Shown here: piece after piece, positions 16,638 through 25,322 of the stretch
How positions within the stretch are numbered: position 1 is the stretch's first letter
Layout: each line of letters opens with the position of its first letter
Source: Shewanella jiangmenensis
GTDB lineage: Bacteria > Pseudomonadota > Gammaproteobacteria > Enterobacterales > Shewanellaceae
Assembly: GCF_018596335.1 (NCBI RefSeq)
Contig: NZ_JAHEPS010000004.1
Location: 62,001 to 126,000 of the forward strand
Length of the DNA: 64,000 nucleotides
Reading direction: 5' to 3'
Notes under the pieces: generated by a model
Database searches by the model: none
What the model saw: the letters and a program-made list of their open reading frames with translations, nothing else
Told to the model about the DNA's origin: nothing
Position numbers and translations under genes: made by a program

Positions 16638-17576
16638 ATGCCGCTTTGTGCCAGTACGCCGGATGTGGGTTTATCGGGCGATGCCGCCAGTTTGCTTGCG
16701 CTGCTCGACTCACTTGAGGAGCAAATTGTCGTTATCGACAAGGCTGGCACCATACATTTTACCAATCTCGCCTGGAACCGTTTTGCCGAGGAAAATGGCA
16801 TGCCTGCCGGCCATAACTGGCTTGGCAGCAACTACCTTAAAGTCTGTGACGGCGCAGGCGAAGCGCACAGCAAAGAGGCTGCCGAAGGCATACGGCGGAT
16901 TATGTCCGGCCGCCAGGAGCGGTTTTATCTCGAGTACCCCTGCCACAGCCCCACCACCCAGCGCTGGTTTATGATGCGTGCCTGTGCGGTGAGCGGCCGC
17001 GAGCAGGCGCTTTTTATTATTGCCCACATCAATATTACCGAGCGCAAACTGCTGGAGCTGAAAGTCGCCAGCTTGTCTATGCATGACCCGCTCACCGGCC
17101 TTGCCAACCGGCGCTTGTTCGACAATTTTCTGCATAATGAATGGCGCCGCAGTCAGCGGGAGCATATGCCATTGACCCTGATGCTACTGGATTTGGATAA
17201 CTTTAAAGCCTGCAACGATTGCTATGGCCATCTTGCCGGCGATGCCTACCTGCAGCTGGTGAGCAAGGTACTTAAATCGTTTTGCAAACGGCCAACCGAT
17301 CTTGCCTGCCGTTTTGGTGGTGATGAGTTTGCGCTGGTGCTTGGCAATACCGGTATCGACTCGGCGCGGCGGATGGCGGGGGAAATTTGTCTGGCGATTG
17401 CCGACCTTGGCATTGCCGCCGATGATTGCCACCGGGTGACCGCGAGTTTGGGGGTGGCCAGTTGCAGCCCTGACACTACAGGTATGTCCGAAACTGACCT
17501 GTGCGCAGTCGCCGATTCCGCCCTGTATCAGGCGAAGGATGGCGGTAAAAACGGCTGTTATTGCCTGGTGTGCTGA
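16638..17576 (+). CDS. PAS-GGDEF diguanylate cyclase beside the alginate operon
   Basis: Predicted to make c-di-GMP from two GTP. The 312-residue soluble protein has an N-terminal PAS-like sensor domain (about residues 17-140) and a GGDEF domain from about 150. The active site is intact: R-F-GGDEF at residues 225-231. The product-inhibition site R218-P-T-D221 is five residues before GGDEF, the classic spacing. No EAL domain and no membrane helix are seen. GGGATAGG precedes the ATG. It lies about 600 bases past the alginate operon on the same strand. With Alg44 keeping c-di-GMP ligands, a local on-switch for alginate is a reasonable inference. The PAS ligand is unknown. Confidence 0.92.
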   Translation: MPLCASTPDVGLSGDAASLLALLDSLEEQIVVIDKAGTIHFTNLAWNRFAEENGMPAGHNWLGSNYLKVCDGAGEAHSKEAAEGIRRIMSGRQERFYLEYPCHSPTTQRWFMMRACAVSGREQALFIIAHINITERKLLELKVASLSMHDPLTGLANRRLFDNFLHNEWRRSQREHMPLTLMLLDLDNFKACNDCYGHLAGDAYLQLVSKVLKSFCKRPTDLACRFGGDEFALVLGNTGIDSARRMAGEICLAIADLGIAADDCHRVTASLGVASCSPDTTGMSETDLCAVADSALYQAKDGGKNGCYCLVC

Positions 17577-17588
17577 AGGGGTAAAAGC

Positions 17589-17613
17589 AAAGCGCCGCGA
17601 TGCGGCGCTTTTC
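17589..17613 (+). terminator. Rho-independent terminator after the GGDEF gene
   Basis: The stem AAAGCGCCGC (17589-17598) pairs with GCGGCGCTTT (17602-17611) around a GAT loop, followed by T residues. The same stem-loop sequence recurs at 63290-63315. Confidence 0.85.
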
Positions 17614-18257
17614 GGGTGCCAAAGCCCAGAAACTAAGTGGATATCAATCCGTTGGCAGCGTTGTTTGTGCTGGGCTCTGTTTGGCGCCAGACACGGCATG
17701 CCGTGATGGTTTCGGGCATTAATGGCAGTTTCGTCAACATATCAGGCAACTGTTTGTGGCGGCTGACCAAACCCTTTGCCCGCCCAATCAGTTACTTTGT
17801 GTTGCTTTGCCTGTTTCCAACCTCTTTCTTGCTACTTCTTTCTTGCTACTGGCGCGCAATGTTGGCCGCTATCTTTGGCCTGCTATTGCGGTCAGCTTTG
17901 CTTTCTGGCCGCTGATGGTGCTGAGTTTCTGTGCCACATTCAGTTGCTAAATTCAGTTGCTAAATTCAGGTGCTAAATTCAGGTGCTAAATTCAGCTGCC
18001 GAATGTGTACGGCCATAAGCTTTGTTGGCAAAGCAACCGGCTCAAAGCGTTGCGGGGACCCGGGACGCAGTGTAGCTCTCTCCTCTGACAGGCGTCGTTC
18101 CCAACTGGCTTTGGCGTGGAAGGAATTGCTTCCCTCCTTGTCAAAATATGGCTGCTTGGGGCAAAAATTCAAGCGCTCAGCCTGCTGGTATGGCCTGCCT
18201 TGGCTGCCCGTGACTGTCCCGAAAAATTGCCAGCACGGGCGGGTGCAGTTAAGTGGT
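17614..18257. other. Intergenic stretch without a supported gene
   Basis: About 640 bases lie between the GGDEF terminator and the end of a small membrane protein gene on the - strand. Open frames here are short, lack ribosome binding sites and resemble no family I know. The notable content is the five-copy 13-bp repeat at 17938-18002. Confidence 0.5.
17938..18002 (+). repeat. 13-bp tandem repeat, five copies
   Basis: ATTCAGTTGCTAA (17938, 17951), ATTCAGGTGCTAA (17964, 17977) and the decayed ATTCAGCTGCCGA (17990) form a head-to-tail array with an exact 13-bp period. There are no spacers, so it is a minisatellite-like array and not CRISPR. Confidence 0.9.
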
Positions 18258-18689
18258 TCAGTCTGCGCGTTTTTTGTCGCGGCGAAGGTTTTTGAACATC
18301 AATGTCATGGCGATGATGAGCGGCAGGCCGATGGCCGCGCCTGTGACCCAATTGTCGGTGACGAGGCGACAGGCCAGGCCTATCAAAATCCCGCCGGCAA
18401 GCGACACAAGCCCGGGGAGATATTCGCTGGCGACTTTATTTGCATTGCTGCTTATCAGCCCAAGTTTGCGGGCGCAGTACTGCATAAAAAAGGGCTGCGG
18501 CAGGGCGAGGGCAATCAGCAGCAGCGACAGGTCTTTGCCGCTGTCCCACTGCAGCGGTTTATTGTGGATAAGGTCGCCGACAATCCACTGGCCGGCAAGC
18601 TTGCCAAGGGAAAAAATACCGGCCAGCAGCAGACAGGCTGCGAGTGCCAATAACAGCCAATAGACTGCTTTGTAGCGGGTGAGGTTCAT
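18258..18689 (-). CDS. Small polytopic membrane protein, unknown function
   Basis: A 143-residue protein with about four hydrophobic segments: residues 10-32, 53-68, 90-108 and 115-131. It has a short basic C-terminus (KNLRRDKKRAD). AAGGA precedes the ATG. I recognise no family. It is last in a - strand run with a hydrolase, an ABC ATPase, an ABC permease and a coiled-coil membrane peptide, about 80 bases after the latter, so it may be co-transcribed and serve the transporter. Confidence 0.7.
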   Translation of the reverse strand: MNLTRYKAVYWLLLALAACLLLAGIFSLGKLAGQWIVGDLIHNKPLQWDSGKDLSLLLIALALPQPFFMQYCARKLGLISSNANKVASEYLPGLVSLAGGILIGLACRLVTDNWVTGAAIGLPLIIAMTLMFKNLRRDKKRAD

Positions 18690-18767
18690 ACGTTAATTCC
18701 TTTTAACTGGGGTTGAACGAGAGGCGCCCAAGGCGTAAAGGCTGCACCTCGGGCGCGTGCGCGCGGC

Positions 18768-18977
18768 TCACAGGCGGCTGATTTGCTGTTTAAGCTCGTA
18801 GCCTGGCTCTGTGACTATGGCTTCAAGGGCGGAGATGCGGGCCTTGAGCTCGGCATTTTCACGCTCGAGATTGTCATCCACCTTGGCGCTGCGGGGGCGG
18901 CTCTTGAAGTAAGTCGTGGCGGCCTGTGCCATAAAGGCCGCTATCATGATCAGGGTAACTGCGGTCAGTTTATCCAT
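18768..18977 (-). CDS. Small membrane-anchored coiled-coil protein, PspB-like
   Basis: This 69-residue protein has one N-terminal helix (about residues 3-22) and a charged coiled coil ending in ENAELKARISALEAIVTEPG. The layout and the ARISALEAI stretch resemble PspB of the phage-shock system, but the rest of that system (pspA, pspC, pspF) is absent here. AAGGAG lies eight bases before the ATG, so it is clearly translated. It sits between an ABC permease gene and a small membrane protein gene on the same strand. PspB homology is tentative. Confidence 0.75.
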   Translation of the reverse strand: MDKLTAVTLIMIAAFMAQAATTYFKSRPRSAKVDDNLERENAELKARISALEAIVTEPGYELKQQISRL

Positions 18978-19030
18978 TTTGATGCTCCTTAATGGGGCGC
19001 GGCTGCGCCCCGATTGGGTTTAAACGCGGT

Positions 19031-20167
19031 TTACAGACCAAACACTACTTTCTCGCTCTTGAGTGAGCGTTCCATCACCAGCGCCAGCACCAGGGCGATA
19101 GCCAGGGTGGCGGCCGATGTCACCAGCAGCTGCGCCAGCGGCAGCTCCTTGCCCTTGACCACTTCCATCAGCGCCTGCTGCTGGCCCGACAAAGGCAGCC
19201 ACGACAGCACATCCGGGGCAACCTGATAGGTGCTCGCCATTACCAGCATCAGCGGCACAAACAGCACTATGGTGAGGTACGACTGCGCCTCTTTGAAGGT
19301 CTTGGCCATAAAGGACACCGACAGTTGCAGACTGGCTGCGAGCAGCGCAATCGGCACGGCAACCAAAAACATCAGCAGCATGAACGAGGGGCTGAGGTTG
19401 ATGGCAAAACCCAGTTGCTGCCAGGGCACCAGCGCATAGGCAAACTTGGATACGATGAGGATGAGGATCACCCCCAGCAGCGCAAAGCTGGTCACGGCAA
19501 GGATCTTCGACCACACCAGCTCGCGGGTCGAGAGCGGGTGGCTGAGCAGCAGTGCCAGACTGTTGCGTTCGCGCTCGCCGGCGCTGGTGTCGATGGCAAG
19601 GTTCATGCCCGAAATAAACACCGAGTAAATCATGGTGAAGATGGCAAGCCCCAGGATCATGCCGCCCTTGGAGTCGGCGGTGGCCTGATCTTCCACCTCA
19701 ACCTTAAGCGGCTGCACTACCCTTGGGTCAACCCCGCGGGCGATAAGGCGCAGGCTGCCCATTTCGGCGCTGTATTGCTGCAGCAGAGCCTCGAGGCGGC
19801 GAATCGACTTTTGCAGTTTGTCGTCTGAGTTATCGGCCACTAAGGTCACCAGTGCGGCTTCGCCCTTGGCCATCTGCGCCGGGTACTCGTCACCAATCAC
19901 CAGGCGGATGTCTTTTACCTTGGTGGCATCGTCGCTGTGGCTCACGCCCTTGCTTTCAAGGTAATGCACCAGATCCTTGGCTTTGTCGGCATTGTCAATT
20001 TTGATAAACAAATCATCGGGGCTCGACAGTTGATTGATCAGCACCATAAACAGACCGCACATGATCAGCGGCGTGCCTATGGCGTAATACAGCCCTGCCA
20101 TTACAGAGCGTTTGTCGCGGGCCGCATCCAGCAGCTCCTTGCGGAACATGGTCATAATCCGTTTCAT
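19031..20167 (-). CDS. ABC-2 type transporter permease, NatB-like
   Basis: The 378-residue inner-membrane permease has an N-terminal helix (about residues 25-45), a large extracytoplasmic domain (about 50-170) and five or six helices in the C-terminal half. This is the layout of NatB/YhaP exporters. The conserved cytoplasmic stretch GERERNSLALLLSHPLSTRELVWSK follows the second helix. It overlaps the upstream ATPase gene by ATGA, so the two form one transporter. NatAB exports sodium in Bacillus; the substrate here is unknown. Confidence 0.88.
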   Translation of the reverse strand: MKRIMTMFRKELLDAARDKRSVMAGLYYAIGTPLIMCGLFMVLINQLSSPDDLFIKIDNADKAKDLVHYLESKGVSHSDDATKVKDIRLVIGDEYPAQMAKGEAALVTLVADNSDDKLQKSIRRLEALLQQYSAEMGSLRLIARGVDPRVVQPLKVEVEDQATADSKGGMILGLAIFTMIYSVFISGMNLAIDTSAGERERNSLALLLSHPLSTRELVWSKILAVTSFALLGVILILIVSKFAYALVPWQQLGFAINLSPSFMLLMFLVAVPIALLAASLQLSVSFMAKTFKEAQSYLTIVLFVPLMLVMASTYQVAPDVLSWLPLSGQQQALMEVVKGKELPLAQLLVTSAATLAIALVLALVMERSLKSEKVVFGL

Positions 20168-20898
20168 GCGGCGATCCCCTCATCGGTACCAATCAATTGA
20201 ATAAAAGCTTCTTCCAGTGACTCATGGCCGGTCTGGGCGCAGAGTTCGGCCGGGCTGCCCACGGCAACCACCTGACCACGGGCCATCACTATTACCCGGT
20301 CGCAGAGTGCGGCCACTTCCTGCATCACATGGCTTGAAAACAGCACACAGTGGCCCTGAGCGCGCAGGTCTTTGAGCATGTCGCGCAGCACCCGGGTGCT
20401 CATTACATCCAGCCCTCGGGTCGGTTCATCGAGGATGATATTGCGCGGCTGATGCACAATCGCCTGCGCCAGGGCGGTCTTCATACGTTGTCCCTGAGAA
20501 AAGCCCTTGCAGCGACGGTCGGCAATTTCTTCCATCTTGAGCTGGCTCAGCACCCGGGCGGTGGCGTCTTTGGCGGCGGCACCTTCCATGCCGGACAGCT
20601 CGGCAAAAAAGCGAACGTATTCCCTTGGGGTCAGGCGCTCGTACAGGCCAAAGGGATCGGGGAACAGCCCCAGCGCCTGCTTGGCGGCGATGGGATTGTC
20701 GGCCACGTTAATACCGTCGATTTCGGCAAAGCCTTCATCGGGTTTGAGCAGGCCAAACACGGTGCGCAGGCAGGTGGTCTTGCCGGCGCCGTTGGGGCCC
20801 AGCAGGCCGGTGATTTCGCCGTCGCGGGCCTCAAAGCTTAAGTTGCTGAGTGCCTGCACCTGACCGATTTTTTTATAGAGTCCGTTAACTTTAATCAT
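20164..20898 (-). CDS. ABC transporter ATP-binding protein, NatA-like
   Basis: This 244-residue ABC ATPase powers the permease encoded next. Walker A is GPNGAGKTT, the signature is FSQGQRMK (an SGGQ variant), Walker B is NIILDEPTRGLD, and the H-loop follows in LFSSHVMQE. AAGGAAT precedes the ATG at 20898. It lies 11 bases after the secreted hydrolase gene and overlaps the permease gene by four bases, implying a single operon. Confidence 0.92.
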   Translation of the reverse strand: MIKVNGLYKKIGQVQALSNLSFEARDGEITGLLGPNGAGKTTCLRTVFGLLKPDEGFAEIDGINVADNPIAAKQALGLFPDPFGLYERLTPREYVRFFAELSGMEGAAAKDATARVLSQLKMEEIADRRCKGFSQGQRMKTALAQAIVHQPRNIILDEPTRGLDVMSTRVLRDMLKDLRAQGHCVLFSSHVMQEVAALCDRVIVMARGQVVAVGSPAELCAQTGHESLEEAFIQLIGTDEGIAA

Positions 20899-20909
20899 GA
20901 TGCGATTCC

Positions 20910-22445
20910 TTATTCGCTGGCCTTGGCGGCGTCTTGCTTGTCGCTTTTCTGTGGCAGCGGTTCGACCGTGCTGGCATTAAGGTAGAAGCCGCGGCGAATG
21001 TCTTTTTCGATACAACCGGTGTCCAGCTCTTTGGCCGAGCCTTCGCTAACAAACTCGGCAATCACCCCAGCGGCGCAGGACTCACGGGCAATGCCGTGGC
21101 CTGAGTAGGGCGCGACCAGATGACGGGCGTTGCCCATGTTGGCCATCGCCAGCTCGGCCCAGCTTGGTGGGGTGGCGGGGTCGAGGTTGCCGGACAGCAG
21201 CAGTACGGGTTTGTCGGTTGTTACCCCGTCGGCAAAGTCGGCCGCTACCTGAGGGATGTTCCACACCTTGCAGGCCTTATTGAGGGCGGTGAACATTTCG
21301 CTGCCGTAGTAGCTCTGCTCGAGGCGGCTCTTCATGGCGGCATCGATGCGGTGCATGTCTTCGCCGCACACCACGGCGTTGTGCATTCCGGCGGCCATAT
21401 CCAGCCCGCCCACTGTCATGCCGTAGAGACCAAGGATGCTCTGATAGTTGCCGCGCGCGGCTTCATGGATGGCAAAGGGCAGCAGGGCGCGGGTGGTGGG
21501 CGAATAGAGCGCCAGGCGCACCACAGCGGCAAACTTGCCTCGGGTCAGCAGAAAGGTTTCCGCTTCGCCGGTGAGTGGATGGCGCACACTGTTGCTCACC
21601 GGAGCCTGTGCCAGTTGGGTGTGGACGGCGGCAAGGTCGGCCTCGAGGGTCGGAAACTGGCTGTTGCAGGCCTCGTTGGCTTTGCAGTCGGCCAGCAGCA
21701 GCGCCACGGCGCGGTCGATGGCTTCGCCAATGGCAATCACGCTTTGCTGCATGGGAACCACGCCATCCAGAATGGTGGTGGCAACCTGTTCAGGGTGCAG
21801 TTTCAGGTACAGCTGCGCCATGCGGGTGCCGTAGGACACGCCATACACATGCAGTTTTTGATAACCGGCCGCCTTACGCACCGCTTCGATATCGTTAACC
21901 GCATTGAGGCTGCCGTATTGGGTAACATCGGCGCTTTGCGCGTCGAGGCACTTTTGTGCTTCGGCTGTGGTGTCGGCGCTTTCGTCGTTGAAGGCGAGGG
22001 CGTTGATAGCGCCATCGTCACAGGCCAGCAGGTTGGAGCGGCCGGTACCACGCTGATCGATCAGCAGAATGTCGCGGGTCTGGCGCACTTTACGGAACAT
22101 GCGATCGAAGCCGTCGGCATGGTCGATGGCCGACTGACCCGGGCCGCCGGCGATGGCGAGAAAGGCTTCATTCGGGAAGCTTGGCTTAATGGCAGGCAGT
22201 ACGGCGTAATGCACTTCAATCTGCTTGCCGTCAGGCTTGGCCGGATTTTCCGGCACCTTGACCACACCGCAGCGTACCCGGTCGGAGATGCCGCTCAGGT
22301 AGCAACTCTCGCTGGCGCCGTCGAGTTTCTTTTCCAGCTGATGGGTGTCCACCGCCTTGGCCGGCAGACCGGCAACGGCGAGCAGGGTGGCTGCGGTCAG
22401 CAGCGAGAGCCTGCGCACACCTTGATAACGAGTCCTTGCTTTCAT
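20910..22445 (-). CDS. Secreted alpha/beta hydrolase with TAP-like C-terminus
   Basis: A 511-residue exported hydrolase of the tripeptidyl aminopeptidase/proline iminopeptidase group. The signal peptide ends near LPAKA. The oxyanion region is AIAGGPGQS (residues 97-105), followed by LIDQRGTGRS, and the nucleophile elbow G202-V-S204-Y-G carries the catalytic serine. The late LLLSGNLDPATPP supplies the acid and SGHGIARE the histidine. The true start is ATG 22445, with AAAAGG upstream; a TTG 21 bases earlier is less likely. It leads an operon with an ABC exporter, suggesting a linked task such as peptide handling, but the substrate is unknown. Confidence 0.9.
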   Translation of the reverse strand: MKARTRYQGVRRLSLLTAATLLAVAGLPAKAVDTHQLEKKLDGASESCYLSGISDRVRCGVVKVPENPAKPDGKQIEVHYAVLPAIKPSFPNEAFLAIAGGPGQSAIDHADGFDRMFRKVRQTRDILLIDQRGTGRSNLLACDDGAINALAFNDESADTTAEAQKCLDAQSADVTQYGSLNAVNDIEAVRKAAGYQKLHVYGVSYGTRMAQLYLKLHPEQVATTILDGVVPMQQSVIAIGEAIDRAVALLLADCKANEACNSQFPTLEADLAAVHTQLAQAPVSNSVRHPLTGEAETFLLTRGKFAAVVRLALYSPTTRALLPFAIHEAARGNYQSILGLYGMTVGGLDMAAGMHNAVVCGEDMHRIDAAMKSRLEQSYYGSEMFTALNKACKVWNIPQVAADFADGVTTDKPVLLLSGNLDPATPPSWAELAMANMGNARHLVAPYSGHGIARESCAAGVIAEFVSEGSAKELDTGCIEKDIRRGFYLNASTVEPLPQKSDKQDAAKASE

Positions 22446-22508
22446 AAGACCTTTTCCTTTTTGCAATTCGGGCCGACTGTGCTAATTTATAGTGTATCGG
22501 TGTATCAA

Positions 22509-22520
22509 TGTATTAATACA
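22509..22520. promoter_or_regulatory. Palindrome in the divergent GntR/hydrolase promoter
   Basis: TGTATTAATACA is a perfect 12-bp palindrome 14 bases before the GntR-family start codon, within an AT-rich region that also has GTGTATC repeats (around 22493-22506). It suits autoregulation by the adjacent YtrA-type repressor and could also control the divergent hydrolase-ABC operon. Binding is inferred. Confidence 0.45.
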
Positions 22521-22534
22521 GTGATTCAAGGCTA

Positions 22535-22906
22535 ATGTTAGAACTTCTGAATGTCAACCCCTCCAGCGGCGAACCTATATATCGCCAGCTGCATGAACAG
22601 ATAGTGAGGCTTATCGTCTCCGGCCAGTTGGCTGAGGATGATGTGCTGCCGTCTGTCCGTCAGATAGCCGAGGCGCTGGCGGTAAACCCGATGACGGTAT
22701 CCCGCGCCATCCAGCAGTTGGTGGATCAGGGCTATCTGGAGCGCCGCCGTGGGCAGGCGACCCGGGTTGCGCCCCGTGGTGAAGCCGGGGCCACCTCGGC
22801 TGCTGAATTACTCACGCCCAAGCTCACTGAGTTGATTGCCGAAGCTCGCCAGCTGGGCATGACACACCATGAACTTGAAATCCTGCTTAAAAAATTGTGG
22901 CAATGA
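22535..22906 (+). CDS. GntR-family regulator, YtrA subfamily
   Basis: A 123-residue regulator with an N-terminal winged helix (PIYRQLHEQIVRLIVSGQL, then LPSVRQIAEALAVNPMTVSRA) and only a short C-terminal dimerisation helix instead of a ligand domain, which defines the YtrA subfamily. Such regulators usually repress ABC transporter genes in their own operon, as seen here: the next two genes overlap it and each other by four bases. AAGG lies just before the ATG. Confidence 0.92.
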   Translation: MLELLNVNPSSGEPIYRQLHEQIVRLIVSGQLAEDDVLPSVRQIAEALAVNPMTVSRAIQQLVDQGYLERRRGQATRVAPRGEAGATSAAELLTPKLTELIAEARQLGMTHHELEILLKKLWQ

Positions 22907-23769
22907 GGCCTGAAACGACAATGGACATGACGTTGGAAGGACCGCTGCTGGCGGTTCGTGGATTGAAAAAGCGCTTTGGTGACAAGCTGGCGCTCGATGG
23001 TATCGACCTGACCCTGGAGCCCGGCATGGTGATGGGGCTGCTCGGTGAAAACGGCGCCGGTAAATCGACCCTGATGCGCACAATCCTCGGTTTGCTTGCG
23101 GCCGACGAAGGCGAAGTGCTTACCCTGGGCCAGTCTTCAGATGTGCTTGATAAACAGCATAAAACCCGCATTGGTTATGTGCCGCAGCAGCACTTCGGTT
23201 ATGAAGGCTTTTCGGTTGAACGGGCGCTGGCGCTGCACTCGGGTTTTTATCCCGATTGGGACAAAGCGCTCGAGCAAAGCTGGCTTACGCGTTTTGGGCT
23301 GGATGCCAAGGCGCAGGTTAACCGTTTGAGTCTGGGTCAGCGCCAGTCGCTCGCCATCATCATGGCCATGGCCTATCGCCCCAGCTTGCTTATTCTCGAT
23401 GAGCCGGTGGCGAGTCTCGACCCATCTGCCCGACGCCGCTTTATGGGCGATCTGTTTGAGTTGGCGCTGGAATCCGGCTCGGCGGTACTGTTTTCATCCC
23501 ATATCACCTCGGATCTGGAGCGGGTTGCCAGCCACGTGGCGCTGCTCAAAGATGGTAAGCTTTTGATTTGCAGTGAGCTTGATGGGGTGCGTGAGTCGGT
23601 GCGGCTGCTGAATCTGGCTCCGGGCACCAAGCTGCCGCCAACGCTTAAAATCCTTGGTCGGCAGGGCAACCGGGTGGTGGTCGATGGCTACCAGAACGAG
23701 CAGTTTGAGGGGTTACTCGCGGCCGAGCCGCTTAATCTTGAGCAACTGTTTATGGAGCTGCACCCATGA
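22903..23769 (+). CDS. ABC transporter ATP-binding protein of the GntR operon
   Basis: A 288-residue ABC ATPase: Walker A GENGAGKST, signature LSLGQRQS, Walker B LLILDEPVASLDP, H-loop LFSSHITSD. The start chosen is ATG 22903, which overlaps the regulator's stop as ATGA. ATG 22921 is an alternative, with GAGG a little far upstream. It is coupled to the following permease gene, also by ATGA. It is a YtrB-like partner to the YtrA-type regulator; the substrate is unknown. Confidence 0.9.
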   Translation: MRPETTMDMTLEGPLLAVRGLKKRFGDKLALDGIDLTLEPGMVMGLLGENGAGKSTLMRTILGLLAADEGEVLTLGQSSDVLDKQHKTRIGYVPQQHFGYEGFSVERALALHSGFYPDWDKALEQSWLTRFGLDAKAQVNRLSLGQRQSLAIIMAMAYRPSLLILDEPVASLDPSARRRFMGDLFELALESGSAVLFSSHITSDLERVASHVALLKDGKLLICSELDGVRESVRLLNLAPGTKLPPTLKILGRQGNRVVVDGYQNEQFEGLLAAEPLNLEQLFMELHP

Positions 23770-25007
23770 GCCGGCTTGCCGCATTCTGGCCGCTGTGGTG
23801 CCGCGATGTGGGCTCGGCCAGCTTTCTTGGCATGGCGGCGGTATTCCTGGGGTTGATTCTGCCGCTTGGCTTGCTGCTGGGGCGTGCGGATGAAGTCGGC
23901 TTTATGCTGGCGTTTGCCAACATTGGCCTTTGCTGCGCCATCGCCTGGCAACACAATCGGTTGCACGCCGCCGAATGGACGCTGGTGAATCCGGGCTTTA
24001 CCGAACTTGTTCGCAGCCACAGCCGCGCGCTGCTGGCCTTTGCCGCCCTGTTGTCGCTGCTGTGCTGGCAGTTTTTCGGCATACCGCTGGGGTATGGTGC
24101 GCTGTCGATGCTGCTTGGCGGCGGCTTTTTGTATCTTTGCTATCTGCGCCCGGGCAGTTTTTACCTGTCGATGGCGGCATTTTTCGCCATAGTGCTGATT
24201 GACCCGCTGCTTGAGCAGTTGCCCTGGCTTAACTGGCTCGCGCCTGTAGTGGCTATCGCGTTGTGGTATTGGCTGGATAGCAAGCTGTGGCGCGGCCCCT
24301 GGCGGCAGGAGGCGGTAACGCTTTACTGCACCGGCATGACCACAGGCGGTTTGCACCTGCCCGGCTGGAGCTGGCTGTCCATCACCCGACACCTCGACGC
24401 CAAACTTTTTCCCCTCAGCTATTTTGGCGGCCCTGCGGTAAACGCCGTGCTGCTGTTTATGCCGCTGCTGGTGCTGGTGGCAAGCCTTGCGCTTAAGGCA
24501 AAAGGCTCTGAAATCAGCTATCTGCATCTGTGGGTGCAGTTTACTGTGATGATGAGCTCCATGGTGCACTGGACCCGCTGCATGCGCTGGCGCTCGCTCG
24601 ATTCGCTGCTGGTGCTGCCGCTGTTTTCCGGTTGGAATGACTTTTGTGAACGCATGTTCGGCGCGCAGTTTAAATTATTGCTGCTGACTGTGGTGTCTAT
24701 GGTGTTCAGCGCCCTGATTGCCGTGCTGGTGTTCGAATTGCCGCTGTGGATCTGGCCTGTGGCTGTACTTGCCACTGCCTGGGGCGCGGGTTTTTCGCTG
24801 GCGTTCGGGGTGTTTTGCAAAAATACCGTTCATACCACGGCCTTGATGATGCTGATGATATTGCCGCTGGTTACAGTGGATGTGGCGCTGCGCTTTGCCA
24901 AAGAGGGCTCGGCTAATCCGCCGCTTTGGCTTGGGATCAATGGCTTGCTGGCACTGCTGGCGCTGGCATCTATGTACTGGACGAGATTCAAGCTGCCGCG
25001 CGGCTGA
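23766..25007 (+). CDS. Polytopic ABC permease of the GntR operon
   Basis: This 413-residue hydrophobic protein has about ten to twelve membrane segments and no recognisable enzymatic motif. It overlaps the ATPase gene by ATGA, so it is the likely membrane half of that exporter. It ends in a short basic tail. The family is not one I can name beyond ABC-2-like membrane proteins. The stop is followed within the next 75 bases by degenerate short repeats. Confidence 0.82.
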   Translation: MSRLAAFWPLWCRDVGSASFLGMAAVFLGLILPLGLLLGRADEVGFMLAFANIGLCCAIAWQHNRLHAAEWTLVNPGFTELVRSHSRALLAFAALLSLLCWQFFGIPLGYGALSMLLGGGFLYLCYLRPGSFYLSMAAFFAIVLIDPLLEQLPWLNWLAPVVAIALWYWLDSKLWRGPWRQEAVTLYCTGMTTGGLHLPGWSWLSITRHLDAKLFPLSYFGGPAVNAVLLFMPLLVLVASLALKAKGSEISYLHLWVQFTVMMSSMVHWTRCMRWRSLDSLLVLPLFSGWNDFCERMFGAQFKLLLLTVVSMVFSALIAVLVFELPLWIWPVAVLATAWGAGFSLAFGVFCKNTVHTTALMMLMILPLVTVDVALRFAKEGSANPPLWLGINGLLALLALASMYWTRFKLPRG

Positions 25008-25173
25008 AGCTAAACTAGAAGCTAAACTAAGCCGAGCGCAAACCAAGCTGAACATCAACAAGCTGAGCGTAAACAAGGCTGAGCTTTAATCAGGGCCGGA
25101 GCATCAGTGCGTTGGCATTCGGGCTGTAAATCCGCAGATCTCTAGCTTTAACATCATTCGCAACCTCAACCCA

Positions 25174-25197
25174 AAGCCGCAGCAATGCGGCTTTTTT
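25174..25197 (+). terminator. Rho-independent terminator
   Basis: AAGCCGC (25174-25180) pairs with GCGGCTT (25187-25193), and a T-run follows. Flanking AACCC and GGGTT extend the pairing. It closes the GntR-ABC operon. Confidence 0.8.
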
Positions 25198-25322
25198 GTG
25201 GGTTTTGGGCGGCTGTAAGTCGGGCTTTGGGTCACTTTTTCGGCAAAATTAGAGCAATAACTCTTACCTTTGTGGCCGCGCTGGGCTAGAATGCCGCCAA
25301 AACAGGAACACGTGTACGCCTA

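Noticed and set aside
16477..16974. + strand open frame of 165 codons before the GGDEF gene
   Set aside because: It overlaps the PAS-GGDEF gene in another frame and has no ribosome binding site or motif.
17938..18002. Array of regular repeats as a CRISPR
   Set aside because: The units are only 13 bp, directly adjacent with no spacers, and no cas genes are present.
17970..18653. + strand open frame of 227 codons
   Set aside because: It begins in the 13-bp repeat array and runs antisense over the small membrane protein gene, which has a proper ribosome binding site.
21120..22535. Long + strand open frame of 471 codons
   Set aside because: It lies opposite the secreted hydrolase, which has clear motifs and a ribosome binding site. 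The antisense frame has no domain and is a by-product of GC-rich codon use.
23688..24569. - strand open frame of 293 codons
   Set aside because: It is antisense to the ABC permease; the sequence is His/Gln-rich with no family resemblance.
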